A stretch of DNA of 64,000 nucleotides from Poriferisodalis sp965205175 (GCF_965205175.1 NZ_OZ242038.1:310001-374000), one strand, 5' to 3'. Shown: positions 41,411 through 51,229, counted from the stretch's first letter. A program made the numbers and translations. The notes: a model not told the origin generated them from the sequence alone.

Positions 41411-43258
41411 ATGACAGGCACTCGACGACCGAAGTTCGCCACGAAGCAACCCGACCGCTTCGCAGCCGACTCAGGCACACCGGAATCCGACGCGCTGGCG
41501 CGTTGGTGGACCGATGCCGTCGGCTATCAGGTGTACCTGCGCTCCTTCGCCGACTCTGACAACGACGGCGTCGGCGACCTCGGCGGCGTGATCGCCAAGC
41601 TGGACTACTTGGCGCGACTCGGCGTGGACTTCGTGTGGATCACACCGTTCTACCCGTCGCCCGGGGACGACTGGGGCTACGACGTGGCCGACTACTGCGA
41701 CATCGACCCGCTCTTCGGCGACCTGGCCACGCTCGACCGACTGCTGGCCGACGCGCACGACCGCGGCATCCGCGTCATCACCGACCTGGTGCCCAACCAC
41801 ACCAGCAGCGCGCATCGCTGGTTCCAGGCCGCGCTCGGCCACGCGGGCCCCACCGATCGCGCGCACTACCGCGACTACTACATCTGGCGCGATCCGGCAC
41901 CCGGGGGAGGCCCACCCAACAACTGGGTGGGTTACTTCGGCGGCCCCGCGTGGTCCTTGGATTCCGAATCAGGCCAGTACTACCTGCACCTGTTCTTGCC
42001 CTCGCAGCCCGACCTCAACTGGCGCAATCCGGCGGTCGCGGCCGAATGGGACGACATCTTGCGATTCTGGCTGGACCGCGGCGTGGACGGCTTCCGCGTC
42101 GATGTGGCAGGCGGTCTGGTGAAGGACGAGCAGCTGCGCTCCAACCCGCAACTGCGGCCCGTCCCGCCGAGAGCATCGCGCTGGGAACAATGGGAGTGCT
42201 TCGAGCACCTCCACGACGTGTTCCAGCCCGAGAGCCAGGACGTCTTCCGGCGCTGGCGCACCATCTGCGATAGCTACGGGGCCTTCCTGCACGGCGAGAC
42301 GTACCACCTCGAGCCGCGAGGCATGGACGCGCTGCTGCCCGCGGATGGCATGCACGGGGGCTACTGGTTCGCGCCGATGCACATCGGCTGGGAACCCGCG
42401 CAGATCCGCTCCACCCTGCACGCTCCTTCTGAGCACTTGGCCGCACGGCTGCTGTGGGCGATGAGCAGCCACGACATGCCGCGGGCACCGACCCGCTTCG
42501 GCGGTGCGGCGGCGCACAGCGGCTGGGGAGCAGCGCGGACGTTGGCGTTCAACGTGCTCGCTGCGTTCCTGCCCGGCACCTTGGTGCTCTACCAAGGCGA
42601 GGAACTCGGACTGACCGACGGCGAGGTCGCATCCGAGGACAAGCTCGACCCGGTGGGCCCGGCCGACGACGTGGCCGCCGGACGTGACGGCTGCCGCACG
42701 CCGATGCCGTGGTCCGACGGGCCGCACAACGGCTTCAGCGACGCCGCGCCGTGGCTGCGAGCGGCCGAACGGCCGAACCACGAGACTGCCGCCGCGCAGG
42801 AAGCGGCGTCGGACGCGGCCAAGCGTTCGTGGCTCGGCGCGTACCGCGAACTGCTGGAGGTGCTACACCAGCAACGTCCTCGACTGGAGGCGGCGGGCAC
42901 CGACGTTGCCTGGATCGACAGCGGCAGCGGACCCATCGTCTCCTACCGACGCGGCAGTCTCCAGGTGATGGCCAACGTCAGCGACTCGCCCAGCACGGCG
43001 CCGGTAGTGGACGGTGCCGCGCTGTTGTTCGACTCGGCCGTGGCGGGCCCTCACCCGCTCGCCGCAGCCGATGCCCCATCGGATCGCGCGGCGACTGCGC
43101 CCTCGGCAACGGGCACTCCGATCTCAGACATCGATACGTCCGAGGTGGAGACCGCAGCGCCGAACGGGCCGAACGGCGGCTACACACTGCTGCCTGCGAG
43201 CGCTGCGGTATGGCAAACACCGGAACGAGCGCGCAGCCTGGTGCGAACCGACAGCTAG
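41411..43258 (+). CDS. GH13 alpha-glucosidase-family enzyme
   Basis: A 615-residue GH13 (alpha-amylase family) enzyme: VYLRSFADSDNDGVGDLGG at the start of the barrel, NHTSSAHRWFQ, then nucleophile Asp231 in GFRVDVAGG, acid/base Glu296 in HGETYHLEP and transition-state Asp355 in SSHDMPR (the family usually has NHD). This fits oligo-1,6-glucosidase/alpha-glucosidase or trehalulose-type hydrolases rather than endo-amylases. It leads the sugar-transport cluster and should cleave the imported oligosaccharide in the cytoplasm. The tail after about 540 is poorly conserved. The start codon lies in a 14-bp repeat. Confidence 0.92.
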   Translation: MTGTRRPKFATKQPDRFAADSGTPESDALARWWTDAVGYQVYLRSFADSDNDGVGDLGGVIAKLDYLARLGVDFVWITPFYPSPGDDWGYDVADYCDIDPLFGDLATLDRLLADAHDRGIRVITDLVPNHTSSAHRWFQAALGHAGPTDRAHYRDYYIWRDPAPGGGPPNNWVGYFGGPAWSLDSESGQYYLHLFLPSQPDLNWRNPAVAAEWDDILRFWLDRGVDGFRVDVAGGLVKDEQLRSNPQLRPVPPRASRWEQWECFEHLHDVFQPESQDVFRRWRTICDSYGAFLHGETYHLEPRGMDALLPADGMHGGYWFAPMHIGWEPAQIRSTLHAPSEHLAARLLWAMSSHDMPRAPTRFGGAAAHSGWGAARTLAFNVLAAFLPGTLVLYQGEELGLTDGEVASEDKLDPVGPADDVAAGRDGCRTPMPWSDGPHNGFSDAAPWLRAAERPNHETAAAQEAASDAAKRSWLGAYRELLEVLHQQRPRLEAAGTDVAWIDSGSGPIVSYRRGSLQVMANVSDSPSTAPVVDGAALLFDSAVAGPHPLAAADAPSDRAATAPSATGTPISDIDTSEVETAAPNGPNGGYTLLPASAAVWQTPERARSLVRTDS

Positions 43259-43391
43259 GCTGCCGCTGCGGCAACTGCATGCAGCGTGCTATGTCGGCAG
43301 ACGAACAACGTCGCGCCGAAGCGCAGAGCAGGTGTGCGGGCTTGCAACCGCACCTGGTGACCGCACAGGGAGAGACACAGGAGAGATGCAC

Positions 43392-44888
43392 ATGAAACAG
43401 CACCGCACAAGGCAAACGCGGCTGCGGGCATCGCGGTTCGTCGCTGCACTGCTCGCATTAGCGCTGATCGCAGCTGCTTGCGGCAGCGACGACGATGGCG
43501 ACGATGCGTCGCCTGCGGCAACGACGGCTGCTGCGCCGGCGACCACCATGGCGGAATCGCCCGCTACCACCATGGCCGACGAGCCGGTTACCACCGAGGC
43601 CATGGACGACACACCGGCGACCACCATGGCCGAATCGCCCGCTACCACCGAGGCGATGGACGACGGGATGTCGATGGCCGGCACGAAGGTAAGCGTCTTC
43701 GGACCCGAGTCAACCGAAGAAGAGGCCGGCGCCATGCAGGACGCCCTGGACGTCTTCGCCGAGCGGACCGGCATCGAGATCACCTACACCGGTGCTCGCG
43801 ACTTCTCCGACCAGATCAACGCCCAGGCAGCCGGCGGCAACCCGCCCGACATCGGCGTGTTCCCGCAGCCGGGCAAGGTCGGCGACTTCGGAGGCGAGGG
43901 CTGGATCCTGCCGATCCCCGATGCCGTCAAGAGCAACATCGAGAGCCAATGGCCGGCCGGCACGCTGGACACGGTCACCTTCGGCGGCACGCTGTGGGGC
44001 ATCCCCAACAAGACCGACCTCAAGTCGATCGTCTGGTACAACACCGAGATCTTTGAGAGCGGCGGCTTCGCTGTGCCGGAATCGCTGGACGAGCTCTGGG
44101 CGTTGACGTTCCAGATGGTCGCCGCCGGCGTCACGCCGTGGTGCGTCGGCATCGAGTCCGGCCCGGCCACGGGCTGGGCCTTCACCGACTGGATGGAAGA
44201 CCTCGTCTTGCGTATCCAGGACGAGAATGTCTATGACCAGTGGGTGGCAGGCGAGGTCGACTTCGCCGACGAGCGCATTGCGAGCATTGCCCAGACCGTT
44301 CTCGACGTCTGGAACACACCCGGCGTCGTCTACGCCGCTGGTGGCTCCATTGCCGCGACACCATTCGGCGACAACGGCGATCCGCTCGTCGCCGGCGACT
44401 GCGCCATGCATCGTCAAGCCTCGTTCTTCGCAGCATTCCTGCCCGAGGGCACCGGCGTCGGCCCGGGCCAAGAGATCGATGTGTTCTACTTCCCCGCCGA
44501 CGCAGAGAAGGGCAATCGTCCGGTGCTGACCGCCGGCACGTATGTCTCCGCCTTCCGTGACGCGCCCGAAGTCTGGGCAGTGATGGAGTTCCTCGGCAGC
44601 GCCGAGTACGCCGAGGTGCGTCAGACAGCGCAGGCTGAACGTCAAGGCGGCGGCCAGTCGGGCTTCCTGTCGGCCAACACCCAACAAGACCTCAGCGTGT
44701 ACAACGACCTCGAGCGGTCGTTCGTGCAGATTCTCCAGACGGCCAGCCCGGCCCGCTTCGACGGATCGGACCTGATGCCGGCTGTTGTGGGTGCAGGCAC
44801 CTTCTGGACCGAAGGCACCAGCGCTGTCAACGGCGACAAGACCGTCGCCGAGGCATTCGCTGCGATCGACGCCTCCTGGCCCGAGTAA
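43392..44888 (+). CDS. sugar ABC transporter substrate-binding lipoprotein
   Basis: A 498-residue lipoprotein with a basic N-terminus, a hydrophobic stretch and lipobox IAAAC with lipidated Cys30. Residues 31-95 form a linker made of repeats such as SPATTMA and VTTEAMDD. From about 100 the family-1 solute-binding fold follows: FAERTGIEITYTGARDFSDQI, NPPDIGVFPQPG, WYNTEIFESGGF and the late TAGTYVSAFRDAPEVWAVMEFL. It would capture an alpha-glucoside or similar sugar outside the membrane and pass it to the two permeases. The ATG at 43392 is 8 nt after AGGAG; an ATG 6 nt earlier is too close. It lies 133 nt downstream of the glucosidase gene. Confidence 0.94.
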   Translation: MKQHRTRQTRLRASRFVAALLALALIAAACGSDDDGDDASPAATTAAAPATTMAESPATTMADEPVTTEAMDDTPATTMAESPATTEAMDDGMSMAGTKVSVFGPESTEEEAGAMQDALDVFAERTGIEITYTGARDFSDQINAQAAGGNPPDIGVFPQPGKVGDFGGEGWILPIPDAVKSNIESQWPAGTLDTVTFGGTLWGIPNKTDLKSIVWYNTEIFESGGFAVPESLDELWALTFQMVAAGVTPWCVGIESGPATGWAFTDWMEDLVLRIQDENVYDQWVAGEVDFADERIASIAQTVLDVWNTPGVVYAAGGSIAATPFGDNGDPLVAGDCAMHRQASFFAAFLPEGTGVGPGQEIDVFYFPADAEKGNRPVLTAGTYVSAFRDAPEVWAVMEFLGSAEYAEVRQTAQAERQGGGQSGFLSANTQQDLSVYNDLERSFVQILQTASPARFDGSDLMPAVVGAGTFWTEGTSAVNGDKTVAEAFAAIDASWPE

Positions 44889-44947
44889 CCGCGGCAACTG
44901 AACAACCACAGACGCTGCCGACATTGCAGGCCGCGTCTCAGCCGCAA

Positions 44948-44979
44948 GGAGGCCGGTCCGCTGATGTGGGCCGGCCTCC
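44948..44979 (+). terminator. strong hairpin between binding protein and first permease genes
   Basis: A 12-bp stem with one G-T pair (GGAGGCCGGTCC against GGGCCGGCCTCC) and an 8-nt loop, 60 nt after the binding-protein stop. No T-run. It could act as a partial terminator or protect the 3' end of a more abundant binding-protein mRNA. Confidence 0.6.
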
Positions 44980-45137
44980 GGCGCGCTTGGCGTTGCACAA
45001 GAACAAGTCGCTCGGCGGTCGCGTTGCCGGCGGCGCCATGGCCTGCCAAAGCGCCGCCGGCCGCATTGCGCACGCGCCGCGCTTCGCCTGCAAGACTGCG
45101 CCGGTGACCGTGCAGCGACGACAGGTGTACTGAGGCG

Positions 45138-46751
45138 ATGGGCGCACTCGTCAGCGCGCTGATCGGCGTGGTCGTCGCCATCGGCGCCAGCGCAGCGGTC
45201 TTCTTCGGAGCGAACTGGCTCTTCGACCTTGCTGTCAGCCGCTGGCGCGTCTTTCTGGCCACCACCGCTGCGCTGCTCGGCGCACTGATCGGCGCGATCA
45301 TCGCCGGCAACGACATCGCCGGAGGTGCGATGTGGCTGTGGGCGCTCGTGTGCGCACTGGTCGGAGGCGGCGTCGGCTTTGCGGCCGGACTGCTGGGCAC
45401 GCCCTCGAACGCGAGCCGGACACGGCTGTCAGAACGCGGCCGCCTGGTCACCTTCCTCGGCCCGGCGCTGATGTTCGTCGCGCTCGGGCTGGTGATACCG
45501 CTGCTGCGCTCCATCTATCTCTCGCTGCTCGATGCCGGCGCCGACTCCTGGGTAGGACTCGCCAACTACGGCGAGATTCTGACCAACGACCAGAGCCTGG
45601 ACTTGAGCGGATGGTCCGACATCTTCACGAGCCGACTCACCTGGGCGGCCGCTGTGCTCATCGTTGCCGGCATCGCTATCGGCATGGCGGTGGGCCGTCG
45701 TCGGGGCCGGACCCTCGAGCCCTTGCCCGGTTCCGTCGGCCCAGTCGCCATCGGGCTGTTCGTGCTCTCCTTCGCCGTGTTCACCACGCTGCGCGGCACC
45801 GTCATCAACAACCTGTGGTGGGTGGTGGTGGTCACGGGACTGTCGACGGCGCTCGGCCTAGCGGCAGCAGTGCTCGCCGACGGTGTGCGCTGGGAGTCGG
45901 TGGCCAAGAGCCTCATCTTCTTGCCGATGGCAATTTCGTTCGTGGGCGCCGGGATCATCTGGCGCTTCATGTACATCGCACGGCCGCCTCAGAAGCCCCA
46001 AACCGGACTGCTCAACGCCGTCTGGGTCTGGCTGGGCAGCCTGCGGCCGCGCACCGCCGGCGCCTGGATCGTCGTGCTGGTTCTGGCCGTCGTCACAGCT
46101 GTGCTGGTGATGGTGTGTACCTACGGGGTGCGGCGGCGCCAACCGGCGCTGGCCATCGGCGCCGCAGTCACTGCGCTCCCAGTGCTGTGGCTCGTCTACC
46201 GGTTCGTGGGCCCGGGTCTCGGCGGCTTGGCGCCGACGCCCAGAATGGACCCCGCCACCCTGGAACCCATGGTGGACCCCGCCACTGGGGAACCCGTCGT
46301 GGACTACTTCGCCGACACCATCTTGTTCCTGCAGGAGGGGCCGTTCAACAATGTGTGGCTCATGGTGGTGTTGATCTGGATCCAGACGGGGTTCGCCATG
46401 GTGATCCTGTCAGCAGCCATCAAGTCGGTGCCCTCCGAGCTGCTCGAAGCGGCGCGCGTCGACGGCGCCACTGAGCGCCAGACGTTCTGGAACGTCGTCG
46501 TCCCCACGATCACCCCCACGATCGTCGTGGTGGCCACAACGCTGGTGGTGCTCGTGATGAAGGTCTACGACATCGTGAAGGTGATGACCAACGGCAACTT
46601 CGGCACGCAGGTCATCGCCAACGAGATGTGGCAGCGAGCCTTCACCGAATTCAATCTCGGATTGGGCTCGGCGCTGGCCATCGTGCTGTTCTTGGCCGTG
46701 GTGCCGGCGATGGCGTTCAACATCCGACGGATGCAGCGGACCGACGCATGA
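45138..46751 (+). CDS. sugar ABC transporter permease (MalF-like) with extra N-terminal helices
   Basis: A 537-residue membrane protein. The C-terminal half carries the ABC permease signature EAARVDGATERQTFWNVVVP, which contacts the ATPase. The length is far above the usual 290-320 residues: two or three extra helices precede RLVTFLGPALMFVALGLVIP, and a long inserted region between about 270 and 390 holds a repeat (DPATLEP/DPATGEP). Its stop overlaps the next permease start by 4 nt (ATGA), a tight pair. Substrate follows from the cluster (glucosides) and is inferred. Confidence 0.92.
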   Translation: MGALVSALIGVVVAIGASAAVFFGANWLFDLAVSRWRVFLATTAALLGALIGAIIAGNDIAGGAMWLWALVCALVGGGVGFAAGLLGTPSNASRTRLSERGRLVTFLGPALMFVALGLVIPLLRSIYLSLLDAGADSWVGLANYGEILTNDQSLDLSGWSDIFTSRLTWAAAVLIVAGIAIGMAVGRRRGRTLEPLPGSVGPVAIGLFVLSFAVFTTLRGTVINNLWWVVVVTGLSTALGLAAAVLADGVRWESVAKSLIFLPMAISFVGAGIIWRFMYIARPPQKPQTGLLNAVWVWLGSLRPRTAGAWIVVLVLAVVTAVLVMVCTYGVRRRQPALAIGAAVTALPVLWLVYRFVGPGLGGLAPTPRMDPATLEPMVDPATGEPVVDYFADTILFLQEGPFNNVWLMVVLIWIQTGFAMVILSAAIKSVPSELLEAARVDGATERQTFWNVVVPTITPTIVVVATTLVVLVMKVYDIVKVMTNGNFGTQVIANEMWQRAFTEFNLGLGSALAIVLFLAVVPAMAFNIRRMQRTDA

Positions 46752-47746
46752 GCGCCATGACCGCTTCCGATTCGACGCAGACCGCCGGCGGCAGGACCAC
46801 TGGCGGCGAGCGCAACGCATTCGCGGGCATCGACCGCACGGGCAAGCTGATCTACGGCTTCCTGCGCCGCATCCCGACGTGGGTGCTGTGGCTGATCGTG
46901 ATCGTGTGGAGCCTTCCCGCGGGCAGCCTGTTCGTCAACTCGTTCCGCACCCGCGACGCGCAGCGCGACAGCGGCTGGTGGGAGTCGTTCTACGAGGGCG
47001 GCTGGACGCTGTCCAACTACACCGAGGTGCTAGGCGCCGAACAGAGCGGCGGGCTGGCCCGGGCGCTCATCAACTCCTTCGCCATCGCCATTCCGGCCAC
47101 GGTGATCCCTGTGGCGATCGCTGCGATGGCGGCGTACGCGTTCGCCTGGATGAAATTCCGGGGTCGGGAGTGGCTGTTCATCGGACTCGTGTCGCTGTTG
47201 GCGCTGCCGAACCAAGTGGCCCTGATTCCGCTGCTGCAGCTCTATTCGGGCGGGGCGCACTGGACGATTCCGGGCACAGAGTTCACCTTGACGCTGTTTC
47301 CGGACTTCGACCTTGCCGGCCAAGCCATCGCGGTCTGGCTGACGCACACTGCCTTCGCGCTGCCCTTTGCGGTGTTCCTGCTGCACAACTACATCTCCTC
47401 GCTGCCCGGCGAGCTCTTCGAGGCGGCGAGGATCGACGGAGCGAATCACGTCACGATCTTCTGGCGGCTGGTGGTGCCGCTGTCGGTGCCCGCGCTGGCG
47501 GCGTTCACGATCTTCCAGTTCCTGTGGACCTGGAACGACTACTTGGTGGCCATCACCATGATCGGCGGCAACGGCGAGGCGTGGCCGGCCACGATTCGCA
47601 TTGCATCAATGGCCGGTGAGTTCGGCGTTCGCGAGCATGTGCTGTCTGCCGGGGCGTTCATTCAGGCCGGCGTGCCGCTGATCGTGTTCTTCGCCCTGCA
47701 GCGCTTCTTCGTGCGCGGCCTGCTGGCCGGTTCGGTGAAGTCGTGA
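46748..47746 (+). CDS. sugar ABC transporter permease (MalG-like)
   Basis: A 332-residue inner-membrane permease with about six helices and the EAA-loop motif FEAARIDGANHVTIFWRLVVP at about residue 225-245. The FVRGLLAGSVKS C-terminus is the standard MalG-type end (RGLxxGAVKG). It pairs with the larger permease upstream, with overlapping stop/start. The first 35 residues are hydrophilic. Confidence 0.95.
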   Translation: MSAMTASDSTQTAGGRTTGGERNAFAGIDRTGKLIYGFLRRIPTWVLWLIVIVWSLPAGSLFVNSFRTRDAQRDSGWWESFYEGGWTLSNYTEVLGAEQSGGLARALINSFAIAIPATVIPVAIAAMAAYAFAWMKFRGREWLFIGLVSLLALPNQVALIPLLQLYSGGAHWTIPGTEFTLTLFPDFDLAGQAIAVWLTHTAFALPFAVFLLHNYISSLPGELFEAARIDGANHVTIFWRLVVPLSVPALAAFTIFQFLWTWNDYLVAITMIGGNGEAWPATIRIASMAGEFGVREHVLSAGAFIQAGVPLIVFFALQRFFVRGLLAGSVKS

Positions 47747-47808
47747 ACGGGGCTAGCGGGACAAACAGGGCGACAGCGTGACTTGGACAGCGTGAACTGG
47801 ATGAGCTC

Positions 47809-48849
47809 GTGAACGACATGCCGGTGTCGAGCTTGGTCCGCGCCGACGCGCGCAGGCTCGGGGCGAACGGCCCGCAGATCGGTCCGCTGGCACTGGGGCT
47901 GTGGCGCTTCACCGGCGACGACGTGGACCGCAACACCGCACTGATCGAGACAGCACTCGACCTCGGCATGAACCTGATCGACATTGCCGATGTGTACGGC
48001 TTGGACTGGGGAGGCAGCGGCTTCGGCAGCTGCGAGGACAACCTGGGCGCACTGCTGCGAGCCCGGCCCGCGCTGCGCGATCGCATGGTGCTCGCGACGA
48101 AGGGCGGCATCGCGCCGCCGCTGCCCTACGACTCGGGTGCGGCTGCGCTGCGCTCGGCGTGCGAGGCCTCGCTGACACGCCTCGGGACCGACCACGTCGA
48201 CCTGTACCAGGTCCACCGGCCGGACATGTTCACCCATCCGGCTGAGCTGGCCGACACGCTCGACGGCTTGATCGCCGATGGACTCGCGGGCGCCGTCGGG
48301 GTCTCGAACTACACGCCTGCGCAGACCCGCGCGCTGGCAACACACTTGGACGCGCCGCTGGTGAGCACCCAGCCGGAGTACTCAGCGGCCTGCTTGGACC
48401 CGTTGCGCGACGGCACGCTCGACCTGTGCGCGGAGACCGGCATGGTCCCGCTGGCCTGGAGCCCGCTGGCAGGCGGGCGACTCATGGCACAGCGCCCGCT
48501 GGCAGGCGGGCGACTGACGGCCCAGTGCCAGCACCTCGACGAACCACCAGCGGCACCATCTGGCAACGACGGCCCAGACGGCCCGGTTGGCGATCCTGTC
48601 GACAAGCCGGACGGGAGCGTGCGAGACGGTCTGCTCGCCACGCTGGACCGGCTGGCCGAACGAGAAAGCGTGGACCGAGCCGCCGTGTGCGTGGCGTTCG
48701 TGCTGGCCCACCCCACTGCGCCGATCGCCATCGTCGGCACACAGCAGCCGGAGCGTCTGGTGGCGTTGCAGGCGGCGCTGACAGTGCGGCTGGACCGCAA
48801 CGACCTCTACGACATCATCGAGGCGTCCGAAGGCCGGCCATTGCCGTGA
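47809..48849 (+). CDS. aldo/keto reductase
   Basis: A 346-residue (beta/alpha)8 aldo/keto reductase. Seen: NLIDIADVYG with catalytic Asp and Tyr, LATKGG with the catalytic Lys, VDLYQVHRPD with the His, VSNYTPAQ, and the NADPH-binding C-terminus APIAIVGTQQPERL. It should reduce or oxidise a sugar-related aldehyde or ketone in the glucoside cluster. It contains a clean 11-residue duplication, RPLAGGRLMAQ followed by RPLAGGRLTAQ (about residues 219-240), at a loop of the barrel. GTG 47809 is used; ATG three codons later is possible. Confidence 0.92.
   Translation: MNDMPVSSLVRADARRLGANGPQIGPLALGLWRFTGDDVDRNTALIETALDLGMNLIDIADVYGLDWGGSGFGSCEDNLGALLRARPALRDRMVLATKGGIAPPLPYDSGAAALRSACEASLTRLGTDHVDLYQVHRPDMFTHPAELADTLDGLIADGLAGAVGVSNYTPAQTRALATHLDAPLVSTQPEYSAACLDPLRDGTLDLCAETGMVPLAWSPLAGGRLMAQRPLAGGRLTAQCQHLDEPPAAPSGNDGPDGPVGDPVDKPDGSVRDGLLATLDRLAERESVDRAAVCVAFVLAHPTAPIAIVGTQQPERLVALQAALTVRLDRNDLYDIIEASEGRPLP
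48462..48525. repeat. 33-bp in-frame tandem duplication in the aldo/keto reductase gene
   Basis: Units 48462-48494 and 48495-48525 (second slightly shorter) share cccgctggcaggcgggcgac. The reading frame is kept, adding eleven residues. Confidence 0.8.
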
Positions 48850-48883
48850 GCGACGGCCGATTCCGGCAAAGCCGCCGGCACAG

Positions 48884-50032
48884 GTGAGCACGTTGCCGGC
48901 CGGCCATGCCAGCCATGAGCCGATGCGCTTCGGCGTCATCGGCACCGGCATGATGGGCATGGAGCACCTCGCCAACATCATTGCGCTCGACGGCGCCGAG
49001 GTAGCCGCGCTGTGCGACGACTGGGCGCCGTCGCTGGTCAATGCGCAGCGCGAGCTGGCCGTCAACGGACTCGAGCCGGTGCCGCGCTTCGGCGATCACC
49101 GGGAACTGCTCGACTCCGGACTCTGCGATGCCGTCGTGGTGGCCACGCCGAACCACCTGCACACCGACATCGTGCTGGACACGGCCGCAGCCGGGATGCC
49201 GCAGCTGGTGGAGAAGCCGCTGGCTACCACGCTGGCCGACTGCCGCCGTATCATCGACGGCTTCGCTGCACTGGGGCACGAGGCGCCGCTGGTGTGGGTG
49301 GGGCTGGAGTACCGCTACATGGCGCCGATCGCTGCGCTGATCGAACGCGTCCGCGACGGCGCAGTGGGGACCGTCGCGATGGTGGCCATCCGCGAGCACC
49401 GCTTCCCCTTCCAGCCGAAGGTGCGCGACTGGAACCGCTTCAACCGCAACACCGGCGGAACGCTGGTGGAGAAGTGCTGCCACTTCTTCGACCTCATGCG
49501 CCTCATCGTGGGCAGCGAGCCGGTGCGCGTCATGGCCTCGGGCGGCCAAGCCGTGAACCATCTCGACGAGCGCTACGGCGGGGAGACGCCCGACATCCTG
49601 GACAACGCCTTCGTGATCGTGGACTTCGCCACGGGGGCCCGCGCCATGCTGGACCTGTGCATGTTCGCCGACGCCACCCGCAACCAGGAGGAAGTGTCGG
49701 TGGTGGGTGCCGCCGGCAAGCTCGAAGCGCTGATCCCCGACGACGTGCTGCGGGACGGCGTGAGGGGACGGGACTGGATCGGCAGCGTCAGCGAGCAAAG
49801 TGTGACCAGCACGGCACCAGTGGCCGGTCATCACCACGGCGCCTCTTACATCGAGCTGGAGCACTTCTGCGACGCAGTGCGTGCCTCAGGGACCGCGGAA
49901 TGCACGCTCGCCGACGGGCTGTGGTCGGTGGCGATCGGCCGAGCGGCGCATCGCTCGATCGAGGAGGGCCGGCCGGTGGCGATGGGCGAATTGATGGACG
50001 AATTGATGACCGACGCAAAGCGCAACCCATGA
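48884..50032 (+). CDS. Gfo/Idh/MocA-family oxidoreductase
   Basis: A 382-residue NAD(P)-dependent oxidoreductase with an N-terminal Rossmann domain (RFGVIGTGMMGMEHLANI), the EKPLATTLADC segment (Glu-Lys-Pro near residue 110, where the Lys is catalytic) and a C-terminal alpha/beta domain with NTGGTLVEKCCHFFDLMRLI. Members act on sugars, inositol or their derivatives. It is placed in the glucoside cluster, so a sugar or polyol substrate is likely. Start GTG 48884; an ATG 39 nt on, right at the conserved core, is an alternative. Confidence 0.93.
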   Translation: MSTLPAGHASHEPMRFGVIGTGMMGMEHLANIIALDGAEVAALCDDWAPSLVNAQRELAVNGLEPVPRFGDHRELLDSGLCDAVVVATPNHLHTDIVLDTAAAGMPQLVEKPLATTLADCRRIIDGFAALGHEAPLVWVGLEYRYMAPIAALIERVRDGAVGTVAMVAIREHRFPFQPKVRDWNRFNRNTGGTLVEKCCHFFDLMRLIVGSEPVRVMASGGQAVNHLDERYGGETPDILDNAFVIVDFATGARAMLDLCMFADATRNQEEVSVVGAAGKLEALIPDDVLRDGVRGRDWIGSVSEQSVTSTAPVAGHHHGASYIELEHFCDAVRASGTAECTLADGLWSVAIGRAAHRSIEEGRPVAMGELMDELMTDAKRNP

Positions 50033-50098
50033 GCGCCCGGCACAGCACACCGAGGCCGAGGCCATGAACGTCCCCGCCGAGCAGACCGCCGGGCCGGA

Positions 50099-51229
50099 AT
50101 GCAGACGGGCCGGTTCAGTGCCGTGAGCTGCACAGCGCGGGCTGCGAGCTCCGGCGGAGGGACTGCTGCACCGGAGATCGCATGGTTCTCGGCGCTGTGC
50201 GACGACGACTACGAGTTCCTGGGCGTGCCGGACCCGACGCTGGCCAGCTCGTGGGAGCACTGTGCGCAGATCGTCGCTGCGGCGGAGCGCAACGGCTTCG
50301 ACAACGTGCTGCTGCCCTCCGGCTACAGCCTGGGGATCGACGCCACGGCCTTCGCTGCTGGCATCGCCACGCAGACCGAGCGGATCAACCTGCTGCTCGC
50401 GGTGCGCATGGGCGAGATGTGGCCGCCGCAGCTGGCGCGGCAGCTGGCCACCATCGACCACATGGCCGCGGGACGGCTGACCGTCAACATCATCTCGAGC
50501 GACCTGCCCGGCGCGCCGCTGCCCTCGGGACCCCGCTATCGGCGCACACGCGAGTACTTGGAGGTCTTGCGAACCCTGCTCGACGGCGAGTCCGTCGAAT
50601 TCGACGGCGAGTTCGTCAAGGTGCAGCTCGATCCGCCGCGCGTCGGCACCGTCAGCGGACGGTGCCCGCCGTTCTACTTCGGCGGCTTTTCCGAGGACGC
50701 CAAGCACACTGCCGCGGTCGCCGCAGACGTGTTCCTGAACTGGCCCGACACGGTGGCAGGCGTAGCGGCGACCGTCAGCGAGATGCGCGAGCGCGCAGCT
50801 GCGGTCGGGCGACAGCTCACGTTCGGGCTGCGGTCTCACGTCATCGTCCGACCAACCAGCGCCGAGGCGATGGCTGCCACGCGACGGCTGGTGAGCCGCC
50901 TCGACGACGGTGCCGGCGCGGCGATTCGGGCGCGGTCACTGGACTCGGCCTCCGTCGGCGTGCAGCGACAAGCCGAGCTGAGATCAGGTGCCGATGCCGA
51001 TGGCTTTGCGGAGGAAGGTCTGTGGACCGGCATCGGCAGGGCCCGAAGCGGTGCCGGAGCAGCCATCGTGGGCGACCCCGACGAGGTCGCAGCCAAGCTG
51101 CGGGCCTACCAAGCGGTCGGGATCGATGCCTTCATCTTGTCGGGCTACCCCCATCTCGCCGAGTGCGACCTGTTCGGACGCCTCGTGCTGGGGTCCATTG
51201 CGCACCAGCCCCTCTGGCACCCGATGTAG
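50099..51229 (+). CDS. luciferase-like (LLM) flavin monooxygenase, SsuD-like
   Basis: A 376-residue bacterial luciferase-fold enzyme resembling FMNH2-dependent alkanesulfonate monooxygenases: ERNGFDNVLLPSGYSLGIDA near residue 60, AVRMGEMWPPQLARQLATIDHMAAGR and TVNIISSDLPG in the middle, PPFYFGGFSEDA and a C-terminal VGDPDEVAAKLRAYQAVGIDAFILSGYPH. It may cleave a C-S or related bond. Its placement after sugar enzymes is not explained by a sulfonate pathway. A long N-terminal stretch of 25 residues before the fold makes the start uncertain. Confidence 0.88.
   Translation: MQTGRFSAVSCTARAASSGGGTAAPEIAWFSALCDDDYEFLGVPDPTLASSWEHCAQIVAAAERNGFDNVLLPSGYSLGIDATAFAAGIATQTERINLLLAVRMGEMWPPQLARQLATIDHMAAGRLTVNIISSDLPGAPLPSGPRYRRTREYLEVLRTLLDGESVEFDGEFVKVQLDPPRVGTVSGRCPPFYFGGFSEDAKHTAAVAADVFLNWPDTVAGVAATVSEMRERAAAVGRQLTFGLRSHVIVRPTSAEAMAATRRLVSRLDDGAGAAIRARSLDSASVGVQRQAELRSGADADGFAEEGLWTGIGRARSGAGAAIVGDPDEVAAKLRAYQAVGIDAFILSGYPHLAECDLFGRLVLGSIAHQPLWHPM

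Noticed and set aside
44924..45133. 69-residue frame between binding protein and permease
   Set aside because: It contains the strong hairpin, has no ribosome site and shows no family features.
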